DNA of 64,000 nucleotides from Bufo bufo. Taxonomy: Eukaryota > Chordata > Amphibia > Anura > Bufonidae. The position numbers and the translations under genes were made by a program. Positions 23,479 to 35,449 of the stretch are shown piece after piece. Every line of letters starts with the position of its first letter. The first letter of the stretch is position 1. The stretch covers positions 193,281,921-193,345,920 of the forward strand of contig NC_053393.1 in assembly GCF_905171765.1 (NCBI RefSeq). Reading direction: 5' to 3'. The notes below the pieces were generated by a model. That model saw only the letters and a program-made list of their open reading frames with translations, ran no database searches and was not told the DNA's origin.

Positions 23479-23964
23479 GGAAGGTGAGTTTAAATTTTTA
23501 AAATTATTTTATCAGGCTCCGTGCAGTATGCCCACGAAAAGATTGAACTCTGACAACCCCTTTAATATAATCATTTGGAGAGATCACATATAGCATTGCT
23601 TTTCCATCAATACAGGCATGCTCTGATCTACAAGGTAGTTACAAAATACCTAAAATGGCCATAACCTCTTACTTTTCCAATAAGATCCTGGATGCAAGGT
23701 CTATTTTTTGTTTCTACCACTTCTTTAAACTACTTGTATTCAGCTGCAAGCTACATTATTAAGAATCTTAGCTAAAGTACATGCTTGTTCCATTAACTGA
23801 ATTGTACTGAACATAAAACCTTCTATATAGAACATAAATGTAACTTAATACAAGTGGATACATGACATGGAGTTGAGTAACATCAATCTAGGTGAGCACA
23901 GAACATGTATATTATTTCAGTAGGGGGAAGAAACTGGTGGTTGTCCAAGGTCCTATTTACTGTA
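23479..23964. other. Spacer, nothing recognised
   Basis: AT-rich, no frame or repeat of note. Confidence 0.5.
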
Positions 23965-23967
23965 TAA

Positions 23968-24178
23968 GGTTACATTCACACGACCAGCGCTATATAGAAA
24001 ATGTCTATTCTTGTTCACGATTGCGGACAAGAATTGGACATATTTTGTGCGGGTCTGTGGAACGGACGGTGTGCTGTCCACATCTTTTGCGGTCCCATTG
24101 AAATGAATGGGTCCGCACTCGTTCCACAAAATTGCGGCATGGATGCAGACCTATTCACGCGGTTGTGTGAATGTAGCC
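23968..24178. mobile_element. Short palindromic MITE, Harbinger-like (TAA duplication)
   Basis: A 211-bp element starting GGTTACATTCACACGACC and ending with the complement of GGCTACATTCACAC, flanked by TAA at 23965-23967 and 24179-24181. The inner palindrome includes 'cccattgaaatgaatggg'. Confidence 0.75.
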
Positions 24179-24181
24179 TAA

Positions 24182-24855
24182 CAGACCTGCAGGAGATCTG
24201 TGTGCTGCTCAGAGAGGCACCATATTATCCCCCAGAAGGTAATGCTTCTAGAGGAGAATATCTTCATAGTACAGAATGGAGAATGCCACAATTTTATTTC
24301 TTACAGATTCTCATGCAATCCGTGATATTTTAATACCAAAATGACTCCTGCTTATAAGTAGGACTTACTTATTTAAATCACAGATGGCAGCCTCAACCAA
24401 CACTTTTCCTGGTGCCACGTATGGCACCTGTGTTCTCTTAATGGAGTGAGCACTTTCTCAATGCTCATCAGCCCATTACAGCAACTCTCTTCAAATAATG
24501 CAATTTACTGATAGATATAAGTAAAAATGCAAGTGGCTGCAAATTTGAAACTTTACTTGATGGAACCTGCATGATGGCCAGCTAGGAAAAGGTTAAACTG
24601 CACAGCCCTGTGATTCTCACAGCAGTTTTGGTGCAGTGCAGATGCTGTTTTCCTCTTCCAAAGATAAAGGACAGAGCAGTCACAAGTTACACAGCATTAG
24701 ATTTCTTTAGTAAGATGAAAATAATAATTAGAGGAGGGAGCAAATATGGGTGCTTCTTGCATAATTCTTTTAATGTGGCCCAGCCAAAGAAATATAACAT
24801 GAACGTAGGGTTGCCACCTTTTCCTTCAAAAAACACTAGCCATATATAGTGTATA
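24182..24855. other. Spacer, nothing recognised
   Basis: AT-rich DNA with no coding signal. It ends with the A that precedes the proposed Helitron 5' terminus. Confidence 0.5.
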
Positions 24856-25426
24856 TCTCTTATATTATAAAAATGAGTTTCTGTCTCTCTGTCTGTTCTT
24901 TTTGCGCGACCAAACAACTGAACCAATCTTCACAAAATTTGGCACACAGGTACATCAGGTGTCCGGGAAGGTTTTAGACCGGGTCTCAGCACTCCAGGAC
25001 GTATCGTTCCTGAGATATTCGCCAAAAATGACCTCCATTAGCCAATACAAGCCTGCAAGTCTCTCTTCAAATCCCAACTGCCACACACACGGTCACATGT
25101 CCCTTATCAGCCAATAGAAAATAGCAGGCGCTTATTCTCCACATACACACAGTTTTACTCCAGGTTTCCATAACAACTTAGCCATTTTTCTTCACTGCTG
25201 TAGGTGCAGCTTTAGGCTAGGGCTACAGGACGACAATAAGTCGCATGACACATAGGGAACAACTACACTGCTAAATGCATCCATCTTGCATGGATTTTTT
25301 GTGACTGTTGTGTCGCAGTCGCAGCATGTCGCATGTCGCAGTGCGACACCATAGCCTGTCACTATAAAAGTTGTTGAGACAAAATGTCGCGCGACACATG
25401 TCGTGTAGCCTTAGCATTAAAGGGGC

Positions 25427-26213
25427 AGGGCGCTGTGGAGGTCACTGTTAAATGGGGCGGGCACTTTGGAGGTCACTGTTAAAGAGGCAAGCAATGTGGA
25501 GGTCACTGTTAAAGAGGGGGGTGCTGTGGAGGTCACTGTTAAAGAGGGGGGGGTGCTGTGGAGGTCACTGTTAAAGGCGCAGGGCGCTGTGGAGGTCACT
25601 GTTAAAGGGGCGGGCACTGTGGAGGTCACTGTTAAAGTGGCGGGTGCTGTGGAGGTCACTGTTAAAGGGGCGGGCACTGTGGAGGTCACTGTTACAGTGG
25701 TGGGTACTGTGGAGGTTACTGTTAAAGAGGCAGGCACTGTGGAGGTCACTGTTAAAGAGGTGGGCACTATGGAGGTCATTGTTAAAGGGGCGAGGACTGT
25801 GGAGGTCACTGTTACAGGGGCGGGTACTGTGGAGGTTACTTTTAAAGAAGCATGCACTGTGGAGGTCACTGTTAAAGAGGTGGGTACTATGGAGGTCATT
25901 GTTAAAGGGGCGAGGACTGTGGAGGTCACTGTTAAAGGGACAGGCACTGTAAATGTTACTGTTAAAGGGGCAGGGTGCTGTGGTGGTCACTGTTAAAGAG
26001 GCGGACACTGTGGAGGTCACTATTAAGGGGGCAGGGGCCACTATTAAAGGGGCAACTGCTGTGGAGATCACTATTAAGGCAGCAGGATACTGTAAGGTCA
26101 CTGTTAAAGCAGTGGGGTACTGTGGAGGTCACTGGTAAAGGGGCGGGTACTGTGAAGGTCACTGCTAAAGGGGAGGCCACTATGAAGTTCACTGTTAAAC
26201 TGGTGGTCAATGT
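25427..26213. repeat. 30-bp minisatellite, block 1
   Basis: About 26 copies of a 30-bp unit around 'ggtcactgttaaaggggcgg' plus 'gcactgtgga'. Because 30 is divisible by three, all frames stay open and give 176-residue peptides with a 10-residue period on both strands. These are not genes. Confidence 0.9.
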
Positions 26214-26646
26214 AAAAGAGGACCTTTCATCTGGCAAAACATTGTGAACTAAGTGTCATGATCTGTACAGCGGCGCCCAGGGATCTCACTGCACTTACTA
26301 TTATCCCTGGGCGCCAGTCCGTTCTCCTGCTATGCCCTCCGGTATGTTCGGTCACTTGGTTATAGTAGGAGGAGACTGCCCTTGTTCTCCTGGGCGTCTC
26401 CTTCTCTGGCCAATCGCAGCGCAGAGCTCACAGCCTGGGAGAAAAAAAAAACTCCCAGGCTGAGTTCTGCGCTGCGATTGGCCAGCGCTACAGCCTGGGA
26501 GAAGAAGACACCCAGGAGAACATGGCCAGTCACCTCCTAGTATAACCAAGTCCCCCAAGTCTCTGCCTACTATAACCAAGTGACCGAACATACCGGAGGG
26601 CATAGCAGGAGAACGGAGTGGCGCCCTGGGATAATAGTAAGTGCAC
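26214..26646. mobile_element. Foldback MITE inside the minisatellite
   Basis: The arm 'gcacttactattatccctgg' (from 26291) pairs with its complement ending near 26645, and the pairing continues through 'tatgccctccggtatgttcg'. The left boundary probably starts near 26214 with 'taaaagaggacctttcatct', which has no partner on the right. The element interrupts the 30-bp array, so it inserted after the array had formed. Confidence 0.7.
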
Positions 26647-27534
26647 AGGGGAGGTCACTATTAAGGGGTCAATGTTAAAGGGGCGGGCACTATGGAGGTC
26701 ACTGTTAAAGGGGCGGTCACTATTAAGGGGACGGGCAATGTGGAGGTCACTGATAAAGGGGCAGGCACTGTGGAGGTCACTGTTAAAGGGGCAGGCAGCG
26801 CAGAGGTCACTGTTAAAGGGGAGGCACTGTGGTAGTCACTGTTAAATGAGCGGGTACTGTGGAGGTCACTGTTAAAGGGGCAGCCACTATTAAGGTCACT
26901 GTTATAGGGGTGGTCAATGTTAAAGGGGCGGGCACTGTGGAGGTCACTGTTAAAGTGGCGGGCAGTGTGGAAGTCACTGTTAAAGGGGCGGGCACACTGA
27001 AGGTCACTGTTAAAGGGGCATCCACTATGAAGATCACTGTTAAAGGGATGGTCAATGTTAAAAGGGCATGCACTGTGGAGGTCACTGTTAAAGGGGCGGG
27101 CAGTGTGAAGGTAAATGTTAAAGGGGCGGGCAGTGTGAAGGTCACTGTTAAAGGGGCGGGCACTGTTGAAGTTTCTGTTAAAGGGGCGGGCACTGTATAG
27201 GCACTGTTAAAGGTGCAGCCACTATGAAGGTCACTGTTAAAGGGGTGGTCAATGTTAAAATGGCGGGCATTGTGGAGGTCACTGTTAAAGGGGCGGGCAC
27301 TGTGGAGGTCACTATTAAAGGGGCAGGCACTGTGCAGGTCACTGTTAAAGATGTGATCATTTTTAAAGGGGCGGGCACTGTGGAGGTCACTGTTAAAGGG
27401 GCGGGCACTGTGGAGATCACTGTTAAAGGGGCAGGCACTGTGCATGTCACTGTTAAAGATGCAATCATTGTTAAAGACGTGGGCACTGTGGAGGTCACTG
27501 TTAAAGGGGTGGGTACTGTAGAGGTATATAGAAC
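26647..27534. repeat. 30-bp minisatellite, block 2
   Basis: Roughly 29 further copies of the same 30-bp unit in the same orientation and with more sequence variation than block 1. It is continuous in type with block 1 apart from the inserted MITE. Confidence 0.9.
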
Positions 27535-30280
27535 CCCTTAATCAATATTTTGTGGAAGCAGGTATATCGCACCCTTCAATCTGTATTTTGTGGAAGCAGT
27601 TATATCAAACCCCTTAATCAGTATTTTGTGGAAGCTGGTATATCAAACCCCTTAATCAGTATTTTGTAGAATCAGGTGTATCGTAGGCCTCAATCAATAT
27701 TTGGTGGAAGCAGGTATATCAAATCCCTTTAATCCGTATTTTGTGGAAGCAGGTATAAAGAACCGCTTAATCAATATTTGGTGGAAGGAGGGATATCCAT
27801 CCCCTTAATCAGTATTTTGTGGAAGAAGGTATATCTAACTCCTTAATCAATATTTGTTGAAAGCAGGTATATCGCATCCCTCAATCGGTATTTTGTTGAA
27901 GCAGGTATCTCGTAGGCCTTAATCAGTATTTGGTGGAAGCAGGTATATAGAACCCCTTAATCAATATTTTGTGGAAGCAGGTGTATCGCAGGCCTCAATA
28001 AGTATTTGTTGGAAGCAGGTATATCAATCCCCTTAATCAGTATTTTGTGGAAGCAGGTGTATCGCTGGCCTCAATCAGTGTTTGGTGGAAGCAGGCATAT
28101 TACTCCCCTTAATCAGTATTTTGTGGAAGCAGGTATATCGCACCCCTTAATCAGTATTTGGTGGAAGCAGGTATATAGAACCCCTTAATCAGTATTTTGT
28201 GGAATCAGGTATATCGCATCCCTCAATCAGTATTTTGTGGAAGCAGTTATATAGAACCCCTTAATCAATATTTGATGGAAGCAGGTATATCGTACCCCTT
28301 AATCTGTATTTAGTGGAAGCAGATATATCAAACCCCATAATCATTACTTTGCGGAAGCAGCTATATCGCACCCCTCAATCAGTATTTTGTGGAAGCAGGT
28401 ATATCAAACTTCTTAATCAGTATTTTGTGGAAGCTGATATATTAAACCCCTTAATCAGCATTTTGTGGAAGCAGGTGTATCGCAGACCTCAAGCAATATT
28501 TAGTGGAAGCAGGTATATCAGTCCCCTTAATCAGTATTTTGTGGATGCAGGTATATAGAATCCCTTAATTAATATTTGGTGGAAGCAGATATATCGCACC
28601 AATCAATCACTATTTTGTGGAAGCAGGTATATCGCACCCCTCAATCAGTATTTGGTGGATGCAGGTATATAGAACCCCTTAATCAGTATTTGGTGGAAGC
28701 AGGTATATCGCACCCCTCAATCTGTATTTTGTGGAAGCAGGTATATCAAACCCCTTAATCAGTATTTTGTGGAAGCAGCTATATCGCACCCCTCAATCTG
28801 TATTTTGTGGAAGCAGGTATATTAAACCCCTAATCAGTTTTTTGTGGAAGCAGGTGTATCGCACCCCTCAATCAGTATTTTGTGGAAGCAGGTATATCAA
28901 ACTTCTTAATCAGTATTTTGTGGAAGCTGATATATTAAACCCCTTAATCAGCATTTTGTGGAAGCAGGTGTATCGCAGACCTCAAGCAATATTTAGTGGA
29001 AGCAGGTATATCAGTCCCCTTAATCAGTATTTTGTGGATGCAGGTATATAGAATCCCTTAATTAATATTTGGTGGAAGCAGATATATCGCACCAATCAAT
29101 CACTATTTTGTGGAAGCAGGTATAACGCACCCCTCAATCAGTATTTGGTGGATGCAGGTATATAGAACACCTTAATCAGTATTTGGTGGAAGTAGGTATT
29201 TCGCACCCCTCAATCTGTATTTTGTGGAAGCAGGTATATCAAACCCCTTAATCATTATTTTGTGGAAGCAGGGTATATCAATCCCCTTAATCAGTATTTT
29301 GTGGAAGCAGGTGTATCACAGGTCTCAATCAACATTTTATGGAAGCGGGCATATCAATCCCCTTAATCAATATTTTGTGGATGAAGCTATATAGAACCCC
29401 TTAATCAATATCTGGTGGAAGCAGGGATATCGCACCAATCAATCACTATTTTGTGGAAGCAGGTATATCGTAGGCCTCAATCAGTATGTGGTGGAAGCAG
29501 GTATATAGAACCCCTTAATCAGTATTTTGTGGAAGCAGGTGTATCGCAGGCCTCAATCAGTATTTGGTGGAATCAGGTATATCAATCCCCTTAATCAATA
29601 TTTTGTGGAAGAAGCTATATAGAACCCCTTAATCAATATTTGGTGGAAGCAGGGATATCAATCCCCTTAATAAGTATTTTGTGGCAGCAGGTATATAGAA
29701 CCCCTTAATCAATATTTGGTGGAAGCAGATATATCGCACCAATCAATCACTATTTTGTGGAAGCAGGTATATTGCACGCTTTAATCAGTATTTTGTAGAA
29801 GCAGGTATCTCGTAGGCCTCAATCAGTATTTGGTGGAAGAAGGTATATAGAATCCCTTAATCAGTATTTTGTGGAAGCAGGTATATCAATCCCTTAATCA
29901 GTATTTTGTGGAAGCAGGTATATCGCACCCCTCAATCAGTATCTTGTGAAAACAGGTATATCGCACCCCTTAATCTGTATTTTGTCGAAGCAGGTATATA
30001 GAACCCCTTAATCAATATTTGGTAGAAGCAGGTATATCGCACCCTTCAATCAGCATTTTGGGGAAGCAAGTATATCAAATCCCTTAATCAGTATTTTGTG
30101 GAAGCAGGTGTATCACCGGCCTCAATCAATATTTAGTGGAAGCAGGAATATAGAACCCCTTAATCAATATTTGGTGGAAGCAGGTATATCGCACCCCTGA
30201 ATCATTATTTTGTGAAAGCAGGAATATCAAACCGCTTAATCAGTTTTTTTGGGCAACAGGTATATTACACCCGTTGCAAA
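27535..30280. repeat. ~38-bp minisatellite, about 70 copies
   Basis: Tandem units of about 38 bp around 'aatcagtattttgtggaagc' followed by 'aggtatat(cgca/agaa)cccctt'. Two unit types alternate irregularly, differing as 'attttgtgg' or 'atttggtgg' and in the spacer. A longer block repeats at a distance of about 493 bp (landmark 'acttcttaatcag' at 28409 and 28902), which shows higher-order duplication of about 13 units. No spacers of unrelated sequence occur, so this is not CRISPR-like. Confidence 0.9.
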
Positions 30281-30971
30281 TAGTTGTTCCAATAGCACTT
30301 ATTCCTCTATATACCTGCAGTATCGCAGCAGAACCACACACAACTGCTGCACAATACAAATGCACTATATACTTTCTATGTTAGAAAGTAAACTATAGGT
30401 ATATCACACCCCTCAATCAGATTTTTTTGGGGCAACAGGTATATCACACCAGTTGCAATGATTTACTCCAATAGCGTTTGTCCCTCTATATAGCTGCGGT
30501 ATCGCAGAAGAACTGCAAACAACTGGTGCACAATACAAATGCACTATAATATACATTCTATGTTAGAAAGTATATTACTGTATATGTATATCACACCCCT
30601 CTGTATATCATACAGTAGCACACCTATACCAGTCCTTTAAAGGTTTTTTGTAGCCATATTAGCTAGCATTTGGTGTCCCTAACAGTTTGTCCCTGCTCCA
30701 CAAAGCAACCGCTCCCTACACTCGCAAAACACAGAATGTAAAATGGCTGCCAAATCGGGTTCTGTTATAGGGCAGGGGGTGTCCATGTGCTGAAACGTCT
30801 CAATTGGCTGTCCTGTCCCACCTGATGTGTGTGTCATGGGTCAAAGTTGGGCGCAAAGCAAAAAATTATGGCGCCGGCGGACATCGCCATATGTTCGCAT
30901 GTTCGGCGAATTGCGAAAGCGCAACGTTCGCCAGGAAACGACCACCGGGTGAACAGCAAGGCCATCTCTAG
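30281..30971 (-). mobile_element. hAT-type element end next to the 38-bp array
   Basis: Read on the minus strand from 30971, the sequence starts CTAGAGATGGCCTTGC and continues through a GC-rich stretch with repeated 'gttcg' words, a pattern I recognise from hAT elements of frogs. Segments 30281-30445 and 30446-30610 are two ~170-bp diverged direct repeats ('caacaggtatat(t/c)acacc', 'ttctatgttagaaagta'). The 38-bp array probably belongs to this element, which inserted into the 30-bp array. The left terminus was not identified. Confidence 0.45.
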
Positions 30972-31007
30972 TGTTAAGGGGCCGGGTTATTGTGGAAATC
31001 ACTGTTA

Positions 31008-31242
31008 GGGTCCATTCACACGTCCGTTGTTTCTTTCCTGATCTGTTCCGTTTTTTGAGGAACAGATCTGGACCAGTTCTGTACCCATTCATTTTCAATG
31101 GGTCCTGAAAAAAAATCAGAAATTGAGCTGTCCGATTTTTTTCAGGACCCATTGAAAATGAATGGGTACAGAACTGGTCCAGATCTGTTCCGCAAAAAAC
31201 GGAACAGATCAGGAAAGAAACAACGGACGTGTGAATGGACCC
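31008..31242. mobile_element. Palindromic MITE, Harbinger-like (TTA duplication)
   Basis: A 235-bp element with ends GGGTCCATTCACACGTCCG and complement, flanked by TTA at 31005-31007 and 31243-31245. It sits in the 30-bp array and its right half was later included in a tandem duplication. Confidence 0.8.
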
Positions 31243-31732
31243 TTAAGGAGATGGGATACTGTTGAGGTCACTAATAAATGGGCGGCCGTTGTGGAGGTCA
31301 CTGTTAAAGGGGCGGGTGCTGTGAAGGTCACTATTAAGGGGCAGAGCACTGTGGAGGTCACTGTTAAGGAGGCAGGGGACTGTGAAGGTCACTATTAAAG
31401 AGGCAGTCGCTGTGGGGGTCCCTGTTAAGACAGTGGGGTACTGTGGAGGTACAGAACTGGTCCAGATCTGTTCCGCAAAAAACGGAACAGATCAGGAAAG
31501 AAACAACGGACGTGTGAATGGACCCTTAAGGAGATGGGATACTGTTGAGGTCACTAATAAATGGGCGGCCGTTGTGGAGGTCACTGTTAAAGGGGCGGGT
31601 GCTGTGAAGGTCACTATTAAGGGGCAGAGCACTGTGGAGGTCACTGTTAAGGAGGCAGGGGACTGTGAAGGTCACTATTAAAGAGGCAGTCGCTGTGGGG
31701 GTCCCTGTTAAGACAGTGGGGTACTGTGGAGG
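31166..31732. repeat. Exact ~283-bp tandem duplication
   Basis: The segment beginning 'gtacagaactggtccagatc' is present twice, with the same landmark at 31171 and 31454 (offset 283 bp). The first copy includes the right half of the MITE plus adjacent minisatellite; the second repeats both. Peptides read from the two copies are identical, so the duplication is very recent or a possible assembly artefact. Confidence 0.85.
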
Positions 31733-32215
31733 TCACTGTTAAGGGAGCAATGTACTGTGGCAGTCACTGTTAAAGTGGCGAGCGCTGTGGAGGTCTCTGT
31801 TAAGAGGCCAGGAAACGGTGGAGGTCACAGGTAAGGGGACGGTCCGCTATGGAGGTCAGTGTTAAGGGGCAGGGTGATATAGAGGTCACTGTTAAGGGGG
31901 TGGGGTATTGTGGAGGTCACATTTTAAGGGAATGGATCTCTGTGGAGTTCACTGTTAAGCGGACAGGTCATTGTGGAAATCACTGTTAAAGATACGGGGT
32001 ACTGTGGAGGTCACTAATAAAGGGGCAGTTGCTGTCGAGGTCACTGTTAAAGGGGAAGGCACTGTGGATGTTACTGTTAAGGGGCAGGCCGCTGTGGAGT
32101 TCACTGTTAAATGGGCGGGCACTGTGGAGGTCACTGTTAAGGGGGCAGGGGACTGTGGAGGCCACTATTAAAGGGGCAGCTGCTGTGGAGGTCACTGTGA
32201 TGGAGAACACTATGG
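31733..32215. repeat. 30-bp minisatellite, block 3 (diverged)
   Basis: Further copies of the 'aggtcactgttaa' unit with more indels and substitutions than in blocks 1 and 2. It ends near 32215, shortly before the proposed Helitron 3' terminus. Confidence 0.8.
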
Positions 32216-32292
32216 ATATCTTTTAACCTCACACACAAACATTAAGTGAACTAGATGAAATATACCCTTGTGAAGCCGGGTCCTTCTGCTAG

Positions 32293-32667
32293 TACTGTAT
32301 ATAGTACATGTGCCGGCTTTATGCCCTTTTGCAGCAAAAAACAGCACATAACCAGCACATGTAATTACACTGGAGAAAAGTGGGTTTGGTTTTAGAGGGG
32401 GTAACTTTGCACTTACATTTTGTTCAGGGAGCCTCAAAACAGACAATGAGGTCCTGAATGTAACAGTGTTGGATTCCTTGCGACTCCTGCTTCAATACTG
32501 TTAATTTCTATGGGATCACCGCCACTCTGTCTCTGGCCATGACAGTGTCGACATACAGCCATGCCCTTATAAGAGAACTTGTCGCCACTCCTGAACATGT
32601 CTGCTTTAGTAAAATATTGTATTCCACACTGCATTACACTTTTGTAGCATTTATTCTTATGACTGTG
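32293..32667. other. Spacer, nothing recognised
   Basis: No gene or repeat found. Confidence 0.5.
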
Positions 32668-33940
32668 TGTTGTGCCATTCTTCTATTATTCCTGATAAAA
32701 TTTTCTGAATAAAGGTCCAAATGAGTGCAGCCAGTTGGGGTTGTATCTCTGCAGCACTAATTGGATAGTGTCAGACTGTGCAGAGACACACTCCCAAATG
32801 GTAGCACTGTGAGATGGGGAAACAGCTCTCTTTGTCTGAACACTGTTTGTGTAGATTAAATTAAATAATCTGGACTGACATTCTGCTGTTTGGCCACAAG
32901 ATGCCACTGTTTCCTAAACACAGCTACAGACTGCATATATTTACATATTCATGAGAGGTGGGGTTACATAGAGCCTGGAGAGGAAGAGAAAGGGAGCAGC
33001 CATCTTAGAGAGAGCTGAGACTTAGGAACTGTGTCAGCAGAGGATCCGACGGCATCCAGGTGTCAGAGCATCCATCAGTGACAAAAGCGGCAGCTAAGTG
33101 AAGCTGATCGTGTCCAAGACCCTAATCCTGTCTAGAAAACTGAGGATTGCTTTCAGGAACGTTGATGAGAGCTGAGGAGCAAAGCTACATACACTGCGGG
33201 ACAGCATGCTTGTTTGAGAGGCTTTTGTTCGGTTCAGAGTCACCAGTGGATGCAGAGCAGACCTGGGTCGGTAAAATTGTGCACGCACCTCATTACAGTG
33301 TTGGTGCCTAGAGACTGAGACTAGGCCTGTAGTTAGATAGATAGGGTCTCTGTTTGTGTCAAGCCACAAGTGTTGCTGGCTGTTCATTGCAAAGACTCCA
33401 TAACTTTAAGTGACATTTCACATTGGAGAGCTGATAAACGTCCCACAAACTCAAGCCAGGCTGATGTTTTGCTCAGAAGGAACACTCAGGCACATGCTAC
33501 AAGACCAGTTATGGGAGGGAGAATACTGTAGAGCGCTCTAAGATTGTAAGATGTTGTGCTGCACCTCAGGCTAGCCTGCACCACACACCCATACAGTTAT
33601 TCTTGTTCTTTAGGGTAATAACAGGGAAGGTGTGTCAGTTTAGTCATGCCCGCCAGTAGGTAAACTACCACGTTTTCCTCCTGCAACCATCGGAGAGCGC
33701 TGCGCTGTGCAGCACAAGGGTCTCAGCCTTCGGGCTAGGTGTATGTAAATTTATTGGAGGTTTCCAGCATTTGTGGTTGTGCTCATTACCTTGTTTAATT
33801 AAAATTCTGTTTTGGCAAAAGCTGGTGATGGAGTTGTTTTCCTCGTTCGTGACGTCGCTGTTTCCTGGGGAGCCCACCCCATTACACGGCTTACAGCACT
33901 CATAAACTTCTAGCAGGAATAATAATTGAACGGCACAACA
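32668..33940. mobile_element. 1.27-kb element with 27-bp terminal inverted repeats
   Basis: The left end TGTTGTGCCATTC plus 'ttctattattcctg' (32668-32694) matches the complement of the right end (33914-33940) at about 23 of 27 positions. The termini are also TG...CA, and the interior has a TATA-like stretch near 32935 and an AATTAAA near 33797, so a solo LTR is possible. Terminal inverted repeats of this length are unusual for an LTR and speak for a DNA transposon. No clear target duplication was seen. No open frame longer than about 108 residues occurs. Confidence 0.5.
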
Positions 33941-34025
33941 TGCAGATAAAAGAAAAGATCCTCGAGAATTGTTATTGCATGGAGGATGCAAATATTTAGT
34001 AAAATAAACATGTCAGGTTGTCATT

Positions 34026-34416
34026 ATAGGGGGTTTCCGAGATTATAATACTAATGACCTATCCTCAGGATAGGTCATCAGTATCTGATCGCTGGGGTCC
34101 AACACCCGGGACCCCTGCTGATCAGCTGTTTCAGAAGGCAGCAGTGTTCACAGTAGCGCAACTGCCTTCTTTGAGCTTTTCCTAAGCCATGTGACGTCAC
34201 ATTCAAAGATCATGTGGCCTAGGCGCAGCTCAGCCCCATAAAAGTGAATGAGGCTGAGCTGCAATACCATGCACAGCCACTGTACAATGTACGGCGCTGT
34301 GCTTGGTAAGCCGAGAGAAGGCTGCGGTACTCACAAGAGCGTCGGTGCCTTCTCAAACAGCTGTCGGGTGTCTGACCCCTACCGATCAGTATAAAAAGTT
34401 CGGAAAACCCTTTTAA
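34026..34416. mobile_element. Second copy of the small TTAA MITE family
   Basis: Starts 'aggggg tttccgagat' and ends 'ggaaaacccttttaa'. It shares 'cctatcctcaggataggtca' and 'tgctgatcagctgttt' with the element at 20800-21063 but has a longer middle part. The left TTAA has decayed. Confidence 0.7.
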
Positions 34417-34620
34417 ATATCAGTTTAATTGGGTGTTAGCCATGAGCTGGCATAAGAAAAAGGAAAATGCCTAGTGAACTGTGCTAACATTTTTATGTCA
34501 TATTATCCACCACAAATTATCACGTACACCACCTCCATGGGTATACATCTAGCCTTAGCAGCCATAGCACTTTATATGGGTCATAGAGATTGAAGGTGTC
34601 TCAATCAGGTGCAGGAACAT
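34417..34620. other. Spacer
   Basis: Nothing recognised. Confidence 0.5.
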
Positions 34621-34797
34621 TGGGGGAGATTTATCAAACTGGTGTAAAGTACAACTGGCTTAGATGCCCATAGCAACCAATCAGAGTCCACTTTTCATTT
34701 TCCAAAGGAGCTGTCAAATATAAAAGGTGGAATCTGATTGGTTGATATGGGCAACTAAGCCAGTTCTACTTTACAACAGTTCGATAAATCTCCCCCA
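34621..34797. mobile_element. 177-bp palindromic MITE
   Basis: The ends TGGGGGAGATTTATC and GATAAATCTCCCCCA are exact complements; the inner arms pair through 'ccaatcagagtcca/tggaatctgattgg'. This terminal sequence is very common in frog DNA to my knowledge. The target duplication is not clear. Confidence 0.8.
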
Positions 34798-35449
34798 TTA
34801 TACCTTTTTGTAGGGAATAGAAATATGACAATTTTTTTCCTGCAGTATGGGTTTTCTTTAATTATTGCTACTCATGCTGCCGTTTTCATTTTCTTACACT
34901 AGGGGGTGGGGCCCCATTTTATTTTGCTATGGGACCCTATGAATTATAGTTTTGCTGCATTTTCCAGCATAACCCATGCTCCAACTAAAATTCTCTAGGC
35001 TGGAAAAGAATCTGGAAGCTGTTAGGTATGGTGGGCATGTTACAAAACTCTTGATTTACATAACTCAGTTTGCTGACAAGAAATCTTATGCAAACAGTGC
35101 AATGAAACACCACAGTACCTCTTACTGAACCAAAAGCTCAAACAACTTATCTAATTTTTGCAAAAAATTAACCGCTCGCTGTTATCTCCTGGCTGTACAT
35201 TGACAGATGAACCTCTGACGTGATCAGAGGGAAAACATGACTGTAGTGGAGTCATGAAGCGGAGTTTAGCAGAATGAATATGTAATTGAATCTCCCATTC
35301 AGGTGCAGGTGTTCGGTAATAATGGCTCACCGAAAATTAGCGCATTCTCAGTATGTAAAACTAATTATGATGCTACTTTAGTTGCCAGACGGAATAGCTT
35401 TGTGTGCTCAGTTTTCTTTTTTGACACATACAAAATTAGATCATTTTAC
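34798..35449. other. Spacer, nothing recognised
   Basis: A 74-residue frame at 35303-35527 runs into the next MITE and has no domain. Confidence 0.45.

Larger units (their letters stand above)
24856..32292 (+). mobile_element. Helitron-like non-autonomous element packed with minisatellites
   Basis: The proposed 5' end is TC at 24856 followed by 'ataaaaatgagtttctgtct' and the phrase 'aaaatttggcacacaggtac', which I associate with Helitron 5' regions in animals. The proposed 3' end is CTAG at 32289-32292 after 'gaagccgggtccttctg', containing a short GAAG/CTTC stem. The flanks are A on the left and T on the right, the A|T insertion site that Helitrons use without duplication. No Rep/helicase gene is present, so the copy is non-autonomous. 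The interior is a 30-bp minisatellite split by a MITE, a 38-bp minisatellite with a hAT end, and another MITE. A true Helitron 3' hairpin is usually longer, so the boundary is moderate. Confidence 0.55.

Noticed and set aside
25417..26101. Two-strand open frames of 176 residues with Val-Thr rich repeats
   Set aside because: They follow a 30-bp tandem unit, which keeps all frames open; no start context, domain or codon bias supports a gene.
27535..30280. Regular ~38-bp repeats that could look like a CRISPR array
   Set aside because: The copies are directly adjacent without unique spacers, diverge gradually, and sit in a eukaryotic transposon; no cas genes.
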